DNA of 10,575 nucleotides, taken from an uncultured Gammaproteobacteria bacterium (lineage in GTDB: Bacteria > Pseudomonadota > Gammaproteobacteria > GCA-001735895). The stretch spans positions 1 through 10,575 of the forward strand of contig CALJQI010000146.1 of assembly GCA_937980285.1 (NCBI GenBank), given 5' to 3'. The notes beneath the pieces are model-generated. The model was not told the DNA's origin. It searched no databases and saw only the letters and a list, made by a program, of their open reading frames with translations. The first letter of the stretch is position 1. Each line of letters begins with the position of its first letter. Both the position numbers and the translations under genes were made by a program. This document shows, in pieces, positions 5,792-10,575 of this stretch.

Positions 5792-8422
5792 TCAGCCCCT
5801 GTCGAGCACATACTGCAGTATGCCGCCGGCTTCGTAGTATGCCACTTCGTCGCGCGTGTCGATGCGGCAGAGGACATCCACCGCCAGAACGCTGCCGCTG
5901 CTGTCGGTCACCGACAGCTCCAGCTTTTGCCCCGGCCGCAGCCCTTTTTGCATTCCCGAGATGCTGATCTTTTCGGCGCCGGTCAATTTCAACTGTTTAC
6001 GGTCGAAACCGTCGATGAACTGTAACGGCAGCACGCCCATGCCGATCAGGTTGGAACGATGGATACGCTCGAAGCTCTCCGCCACCACCGCGCGAACGCC
6101 GAGCAGGCGCGTCCCCTTGGCGGCCCAGTCGCGGCTGGACCCGGTGCCGTACTCTTTGCCGGCGATTACCACCAGCGGTGTTTGCGTCTGCATATACTTC
6201 ATCGCCGCGTCGTAGATACTCATCTGCTCGCCGCCCGGCATAAAACGAGTGACGCCGCCTTCGACATCCGGGGTCATTTCGTTTCGAATGCGGATATTGG
6301 CGAAAGTGCCGCGCATCATCAGTTCGTGATTGCCCCGGCGCGAACCGTATGAATTGAAACTGTTGCGATCGACGCCGTTTTCAAGCAAATACCTGCCCGC
6401 CGGGCTGTCCACGGCAATCGCCCCGGCCGGTGAAATATGATCGGTGGTAATCGAGTCGCCGAATATCGCCAGGATGCGAGCCTCCATCACCGGTTGCAGT
6501 TGCCTGCTGTTGTCCAGGCTGAAATAAGGCGGGTTACGAATATAGGTCGAATCCTCGTCCCAGCGATAGGTCATGCTCCGCTCGACGTCTATCTGGCGCC
6601 AGTTGTCATCGCCGCGAAACACGTCAGCATACTGCCGCTCGAACATCTCCCGGTCGACTTTCATCACCTCGTCGGCGATTTCCTGGTTGCTCGGCCAGAT
6701 ATCGCGCAGGTATACCGGGTTGCCGTCGGCAGAGGTTGCAAGCGGCTCTGAAGTCAGGTCGATTCGGGTACTGCCGGCGAGCGCGTAGGCCACCACCAGC
6801 GGTGGCGAGGCCAGCCAGTTAGACCTGACCTGTTGATGAATTCGGCCCTCGAAGTTGCGATTGCCGGAAAGCACGCTGGCCACGCTCAGGCCGCGATCCC
6901 GGATCTGCTTTTCGATCGCCGCCGGCACGGGCCCCGAATTACCGATACAGGTAGTACAGCCGTAACCGACCAGGTTAAAGCCGATGGCGTCGAGATCCTG
7001 TTGCAAACCGGCCGCGGTCAGGTACTCGGTGACGACCTTCGACCCCGGCGCCAGTGAAGTCTTGACCCAGGGTCGAGTGGAAATCCCGGCCGCGCGCGCG
7101 TTGCGCGCCAGCAATCCGGCCGCCATCATGACCCGGGGATTCGAGGTGTTTGTACAGGAAGTCACCGCCGCGATTACCACGTCACCGTCCTGCAGTTCAT
7201 CGTCGCTGGCGCGCTCGAGCGCGTCGCTACTGCCGATAATCGACTGGGTTGCGGCCTTGATATCGGATAGGGCCACGCGGTCCTGCGGGCGTTTTGGCCC
7301 GGCGAGCGAGGCTTCGACCGTCGACAGGTCGAGCGTCAGGCTGCTGCTGAAAACCGGGTCCGGCGTATCGGCCTGGTACCACAGGCCCTGGGCCTTGCAG
7401 TAAGCCTCGACCAGTTCCAGGGTTTGTTTCTCGCGTCCGCTCAGGGCCAGGTAGCGAATGGTTTCCTCGTCGACCGGGAAAAAGCCGCAGGTGGCGCCGT
7501 ACTCGGGTGACATATTGGCCAGCGTGGCACGATCCGCCAGCGGCAGTTGCGTCAGGCCTTCGCCGAAAAACTCGACGAACTTGCCGACCACGCCATGTTC
7601 GCGCAACATCTGGGTCACGGTGAGCACCAGGTCGGTGGCGGTAATGCCTTCTCGCAACTGACCGGTGAACTGGAAACCGACCACTTGCGGAATCAATAGC
7701 GAAATAGGCTGCCCGAGCATGCCGGCCTCGGCCTCGATACCGCCAACTCCCCAGCCCAGCACGCCGAGACCGTTGATCATCGTGGTATGCGAATCCGTCC
7801 CTACCAGGGTATCCGGGAAAGCATAGGTTTTGCCGTCGACCTGATGCTGCCAGACGGTTTTTGCCAGGTACTCGAGGTTCACCTGGTGACATATTCCGGT
7901 TCCCGGCGGCACCACGCGAAAATTATCGAAGGTTTCGGCACCCCATTTCAGGAAGCGATAGCGTTCATCATTGCGTTTGACCTCCAGCGCCACGTTGGCG
8001 GCGAAGGCGTCGGCGGAGGCATACTCGTCGACCATGACCGAGTGATCGATGACCAGGTCGATCGGTATCTGCGGATTGATTCGGCGGGGATCGTCGCCGG
8101 CGGCGTCGCGCATCGCGGCCAGGTCGACCACGGCGGGAACTCCGGTCAGGTCCTGCATCAGCACGCGCGCCGGCCGAAACGCGATCTCGCGCTGCGAACT
8201 GCGGCTCTGTACCCAGTCGCCGAAAGCCCGGATGTCGCCCTCGGCATCGTCGCCCCCCTGCTCGAAACGCAGGATGTTTTCCAGCAGCACCTTTAGCGAG
8301 AACGGCAGTTTTTCGATTTCTGCAACCTGCGCGGCCAGTTTCTCGAGACTGAAATAATGAAACGCCTGGCCGTCTACTTCGAGCTTGTCCAGGGTGTTAA
8401 AGCTGTCGCTTCCAGGGGTCAT
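5792..8422 (-). CDS. acnA: Aconitate hydratase A (AcnA)
   Basis: The protein has 876 residues, close to E. coli AcnA (about 890). It isomerises citrate to isocitrate via cis-aconitate in the TCA and glyoxylate cycles, using a [4Fe-4S] cluster, in the cytosol. Cluster ligands are C423 in T-S-C-T-N-T-S, and C489 and C492 in G-C-T-T-C-I-G-N-S-G. Other signatures are V-G-T-D-S-H-T-T-M (207-215), G-D-S-I-T-T-D-H-I-S-P-A-G (655-667), the substrate-binding S-Y-G-S-R-R-G-N-H-E (691-700) and the active-site Y-G-T-G-S-S-R-D-W (758-766). Domain order (1-2-3-linker-4) is that of the AcnA/IRP1 type, not AcnB. The start ATG 8422 has AGGAGA at 8429-8434 with suitable spacing. A TATAAT at 8457-8452 may give it its own promoter, 40 bases after the cyclase gene. 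The DUF1840 gene follows directly. Confidence 0.97.
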   Translation of the reverse strand: MTPGSDSFNTLDKLEVDGQAFHYFSLEKLAAQVAEIEKLPFSLKVLLENILRFEQGGDDAEGDIRAFGDWVQSRSSQREIAFRPARVLMQDLTGVPAVVDLAAMRDAAGDDPRRINPQIPIDLVIDHSVMVDEYASADAFAANVALEVKRNDERYRFLKWGAETFDNFRVVPPGTGICHQVNLEYLAKTVWQHQVDGKTYAFPDTLVGTDSHTTMINGLGVLGWGVGGIEAEAGMLGQPISLLIPQVVGFQFTGQLREGITATDLVLTVTQMLREHGVVGKFVEFFGEGLTQLPLADRATLANMSPEYGATCGFFPVDEETIRYLALSGREKQTLELVEAYCKAQGLWYQADTPDPVFSSSLTLDLSTVEASLAGPKRPQDRVALSDIKAATQSIIGSSDALERASDDELQDGDVVIAAVTSCTNTSNPRVMMAAGLLARNARAAGISTRPWVKTSLAPGSKVVTEYLTAAGLQQDLDAIGFNLVGYGCTTCIGNSGPVPAAIEKQIRDRGLSVASVLSGNRNFEGRIHQQVRSNWLASPPLVVAYALAGSTRIDLTSEPLATSADGNPVYLRDIWPSNQEIADEVMKVDREMFERQYADVFRGDDNWRQIDVERSMTYRWDEDSTYIRNPPYFSLDNSRQLQPVMEARILAIFGDSITTDHISPAGAIAVDSPAGRYLLENGVDRNSFNSYGSRRGNHELMMRGTFANIRIRNEMTPDVEGGVTRFMPGGEQMSIYDAAMKYMQTQTPLVVIAGKEYGTGSSRDWAAKGTRLLGVRAVVAESFERIHRSNLIGMGVLPLQFIDGFDRKQLKLTGAEKISISGMQKGLRPGQKLELSVTDSSGSVLAVDVLCRIDTRDEVAYYEAGGILQYVLDRG

Positions 8423-8428
8423 GGCGCA

Positions 8429-8457
8429 TCTCCTAAAGAATGAACGCCGGGATTATA
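8429..8457 (-). promoter_or_regulatory. Candidate -10 element and ribosome binding site of acnA
   Basis: On the minus strand a perfect TATAAT occupies 8457-8452, and AGGAGA occupies 8434-8429, followed by ATG 8422. Transcription would begin near 8445. The matching -35 (around 8475-8482, at the 3' end of the cyclase gene) is poor, so an activator or another sigma factor may be needed, or the -10 match may be chance. Confidence 0.4.
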
Positions 8458-8462
8458 TCGCG

Positions 8463-9368
8463 TTATTTGCAGATAAAATGAATAACGTTTTCATCGTTCA
8501 GATCGACTTTTTTCCCGAGGCTTATGTATCCTGAGCCAAACAGCGTGAACTCTTCACGGCGCAGGAATATATCCTGGCCTTCCGAAGTGCGCACGAAAGT
8601 GCCGTTGGTGCTCTGGTCGGTAATGATGAACTTTCCCCGGCGGTGTTCGATTTTCGAGTGGTAACGTGAAATCAGGTCGCCATTTACGATCAATTCGCAG
8701 TCCTTGCCTCTGCCCAGAATGTAGGACAGTACCTCATCGGTGATTTCGTGGGGTTTGCCCTCGTACTTGAGGGTTAATTTCTTCGCCTGGTCGTAACGCG
8801 CCGGGTTGGTGAAACTGCTGGCGGTCGCCATATTGGTGATATCGCTTTCCTGTTCCCAGGTGAACAGGTAGACATCGAGCTGCTCGTTACGTCCCTTTAC
8901 GCGCAGACGGTCGTAGGGGCGCATATTATTCGAAAGATCGGCGTTCTTGACCAGGAAAGCGATTTCCTGGGTGCACAGAATCTGCCGCGCCTTGGCCATG
9001 CTGGCGATACGCGCCGCCACGTTGACCGTATCGCCGAAGATATCGTCACTTTCGAGGATAGCGCTGCCGTATTGCATGCCAATGCGGATGGATACACCGA
9101 TGGTTTCCGGCGAGCGATCGTCTTCCATCGCTTCCTGTATCGCCTTTGCGGCGTAAACCGCCATATCGATGTCGGTGAAGTAAACCAGGATCTCGTCGCC
9201 GATGGTTTTGACCAGCTTTCCGCTGTGGCGGCGGGAGATCGAAATCAATGCGTTCAGCGCCCTGGAGATTCGCTCCCTGGCCAGGTCGTCGCCCATGTTT
9301 TCATACATGGCGGTACTGCCCGCCACGTCGGCAAACATAACCACGCAATTGATCGTTTCTCGCGACAC
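8463..9368 (-). CDS. Soluble class III adenylate cyclase with C-terminal FHA domain
   Basis: A 301-residue protein with no membrane segment. Residues 1-170 are a cyclase homology domain. Metal-binding aspartates are D14 (F-A-D-V-A-G-S-T) and D58 (K-T-I-G-D-E). K54 and D109 fall at the two adenine-selecting positions. N116 and R120 (V-N-V-A-A-R-I) are the transition-state residues. The complete set suggests an active enzyme making cAMP from ATP as a homodimer. Residues about 195-290 form an FHA domain with G219-R220, S234-R-x-H237 and N255-G-T257, which bind phosphothreonine peptides. Activity may thus be placed or controlled by Ser/Thr phosphorylation. The start is GTG 9368, with AAGGAA(A) at 9376-9382 spaced seven bases; an in-frame TAA at 9383-9381 blocks anything longer, and the next ATG (codon 11) would cut the first beta-strand. 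acnA follows after 40 bases. Confidence 0.9.
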   Translation of the reverse strand: MSRETINCVVMFADVAGSTAMYENMGDDLARERISRALNALISISRRHSGKLVKTIGDEILVYFTDIDMAVYAAKAIQEAMEDDRSPETIGVSIRIGMQYGSAILESDDIFGDTVNVAARIASMAKARQILCTQEIAFLVKNADLSNNMRPYDRLRVKGRNEQLDVYLFTWEQESDITNMATASSFTNPARYDQAKKLTLKYEGKPHEITDEVLSYILGRGKDCELIVNGDLISRYHSKIEHRRGKFIITDQSTNGTFVRTSEGQDIFLRREEFTLFGSGYISLGKKVDLNDENVIHFICK

Positions 9369-9470
9369 TAACCAGTTTCCTTAAAAATTTTCCGTCAGAA
9401 CTTTTCCGTTCAGGGCCATTTTCTATTCGGTCCCTGCTGCAAGCCTCTTTTGATCGGGGCCGAGTCTACC

Positions 9471-9487
9471 ATGACTGATGCAGTCAT
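9471..9487. repeat. Perfect 7-bp inverted repeat, possible operator or 5' hairpin
   Basis: ATGACTG (9471-9477) and CAGTCAT (9481-9487) are exact reverse complements around a three-base centre. The repeat lies just downstream of the best candidate -10 for the cyclase gene, at or next to the expected transcription start. It could be bound by a dimeric regulator or form a hairpin at the 5' end of the message. No T-run follows on the minus strand. Confidence 0.45.
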
Positions 9488-9495
9488 TCCTTAAG

Positions 9496-9524
9496 TTTAT
9501 ATAGCATGTTGCTGAAAATTATAA
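9496..9524 (-). promoter_or_regulatory. Candidate promoter of the cyclase-FHA gene
   Basis: On the minus strand TTATAA (9524-9519) lies 17 bases before TATAAA (9501-9496). An extended -10 form, TGC-TATATA, overlaps at 9506-9498. Transcription would start near 9489, giving a leader of about 120 bases. This is based on consensus by eye. Confidence 0.35.
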
Positions 9525-9528
9525 AGAT

Positions 9529-10575
9529 TCACGATGGGTCGTTCGCCGAAATAAAGTCGATCGCGCGCTCGATCCGGGCGATGCTGCGCTGCCTGCCGAC
9601 GAGCTCGATGGTCTGATCGATCGGCGGCGAAAACGAACCGCCGGTGACAGCCACTCGCAACGGCTGGCCGATTTTGCCCATGCCGATCTGAAGTTCCTCG
9701 GTGATGCTTTCGATGACGCCGTGTATCGACGCCGAGTCCCAGCTTTGCAGCTCGCCAAACAGCGCATGCGCGCGCTGCAACGGCTCCAGCGCCGCCGCCT
9801 TCAGCGCCTTGCCGGCGGCTTTTTCATCGTAGCTTTCAAATTCCTGGAAACAGTAGTCGATACTGTCGACCAGCTGATTCACCGTCGCCACTCGCTGGCG
9901 ATACAAATCGACGATGGCGGCGAGGTCCAGCTGCGGATCATAGTCGACGCCAAGCCGATCGAGTCTCTGCCGCACCAGCGTGACGACTTCATCGAGCGGC
10001 AGGCTCATCAGGTATTGCTGATTGATCCAGTTCAGTTTCTCGGTGTTAAACGAAGACGGCGATCGGTTCAACGCATCCAGCGAAAAATTATCGATCATTT
10101 CCTGCAGGCTGAATATTTCCTGGTCGCCGTGTGACCAGCCCAGCCGTACGAGGTAATTGAGCAGCGCCTGCGGCAGGTAACCGGCATCGAAATACTCCAT
10201 CACACCGACGGCGCCGTGGCGTTTCGACAGGCGCTTGCCATCGTCGCCCAGGATCATCGGCACATGCGCGTACTCCGGCACCGGCGCTTTCAGCGCTAGC
10301 AGGATGTTGATCTGCCGCGGCGTATTATTGACGTGATCGTCGCCGCGCAGCACATGGGTTATTTCCATATCCATATCGTCGACTACGACAGAAAGATTGT
10401 AAGTCGGGCTGCCGTCGCTGCGCTTGATGATCAAATCGTCGAGTTCGGCATTGCTGACCTCGATCCGTCCCTTGACGTGATCCTCGAAACTGACCGCGCC
10501 AGCGGGTGGGTTCCTGAAGCGCACCACCATCGGCTTGCCGGCTTCGGGCTGCAGTCCCAGATCACGGCAACAACC
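9529..10575 (-). CDS. gltX: Glutamyl-tRNA synthetase (GltX), partial, N-terminus outside window
   Basis: The frame enters from the right edge and gives 348 residues. The ATG at 10530 is internal (methionine in M-V-V-R-F-R-N-P), and the 15 codons before it are part of the gene. The enzyme charges tRNA-Glu with glutamate in the cytosol. Visible signatures are D-G-S-P-T-Y-N (10413-10393), G-D-D-H-V-N-N-T-P-R-Q (10341-10309), and K-R-L-S-K-R-H (10236-10216), the class I KMSKS loop in its GluRS form. Then come L-N-Y-L-V-R-L-G-W-S-H-G-D and the anticodon-binding helical domain, with G-M-G-K-I-G-Q-P-L-R near the C-terminus. Compared with E. coli GltX (471 residues), about 120-130 N-terminal residues including the HIGH motif are missing. 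The C-R-D-L near the edge matches the segment after the zinc-binding region. The gene ends in TGA at 9531-9529. Confidence 0.96.
   Translation of the reverse strand, partial: GCCRDLGLQPEAGKPMVVRFRNPPAGAVSFEDHVKGRIEVSNAELDDLIIKRSDGSPTYNLSVVVDDMDMEITHVLRGDDHVNNTPRQINILLALKAPVPEYAHVPMILGDDGKRLSKRHGAVGVMEYFDAGYLPQALLNYLVRLGWSHGDQEIFSLQEMIDNFSLDALNRSPSSFNTEKLNWINQQYLMSLPLDEVVTLVRQRLDRLGVDYDPQLDLAAIVDLYRQRVATVNQLVDSIDYCFQEFESYDEKAAGKALKAAALEPLQRAHALFGELQSWDSASIHGVIESITEELQIGMGKIGQPLRVAVTGGSFSPPIDQTIELVGRQRSIARIERAIDFISANDPS

Larger units (their letters stand above)
9369..9528. other. Leader region between gltX and the cyclase gene
   Basis: This 160-base gap holds the candidate cyclase promoter and the perfect inverted repeat listed separately. 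No T-run terminator for gltX is visible. On the minus strand there are two very short open frames (25 codons from 9487, 12 codons from 9419). The second ends in a TAA that overlaps the cyclase SD region. Neither has a well-placed SD, so I do not call them genes. Confidence 0.45.

Noticed and set aside
7227..7892. Long open frame (221 codons) on the minus strand in another frame of acnA
   Set aside because: It lies wholly inside the well-supported acnA frame, is full of arginine and glycine as expected for an off-frame reading of G+C-rich DNA, and shows no domain.
9381..9487. Possible leader peptides upstream of the cyclase (minus strand, starts at 9487 and 9419)
   Set aside because: They are 25 and 12 codons long, lack properly spaced SD sites and show no attenuator-like codon runs, so chance is the simpler explanation.
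10528..10530. ATG 10530 as the start of the glutamyl-tRNA synthetase gene
   Set aside because: The frame stays open to the window edge with GluRS-like residues (C-R-D-L), and the HIGH-motif domain must lie further upstream, so this methionine is internal.

Overview
The window is an ordinary-looking stretch of a proteobacterial chromosome, most likely from a gammaproteobacterium. GltX, AcnA and the YrbL-like protein all read like gammaproteobacterial versions. Genes run at roughly 55-60% G+C by eye, they are tightly packed, and most have good Shine-Dalgarno (SD) sites. I see no insertion sequence, phage gene, CRISPR array, tRNA or rRNA. Every gene whose two ends lie in the window has an intact frame. 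Two genes are cut by the window edges: the YrbL-like gene on the left and gltX on the right.

Layout from left to right. (1) 1-510, minus: partial YrbL-like kinase-fold protein. It diverges across only 30 bases from a two-gene plus-strand operon: 541-1350, a phytanoyl-CoA dioxygenase-family (PhyH, Fe(II)/2-oxoglutarate) enzyme, and 1347-2117, a divergent member of the pyrroline-5-carboxylate reductase superfamily. The second gene starts at a TTG overlapping the first gene's stop. (2) 2174-3850, minus: a large two-helix membrane-anchored SPFH/band-7 (flotillin-like) protein with repeated PG-x-Y/H-x-L motifs and a long coiled coil. (3) 3851-4040: an AT-rich divergent intergenic region (29% G+C over 3901-4020). 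It precedes 4041-4418, plus, a small unrecognised protein with two membrane helices and a zinc ribbon, and 4503-5459, plus, an AcuC-like histone-deacetylase-family deacetylase. (4) From 5478 to the right edge everything is on the minus strand, read right to left: gltX (partial), a soluble adenylate cyclase with a C-terminal FHA domain, acnA, and a DUF1840 protein.

How the genes may work together. The PhyH/ProC-like pair is almost certainly translationally coupled and probably forms a small oxidise-then-reduce (or reverse) pathway on an unknown substrate. This is the least understood and most interesting part of the window. acnA and the DUF1840 gene are 14 bases apart and look co-transcribed. 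The cyclase-FHA gene lies 40 bases upstream of acnA, but each has its own plausible -10 element, so shared regulation is possible rather than shown. The SPFH gene and the zinc-ribbon membrane gene share a divergent promoter region. No defence, secretion or biosynthetic cluster is visible. The novel elements are individual genes and gene pairs rather than a large system.
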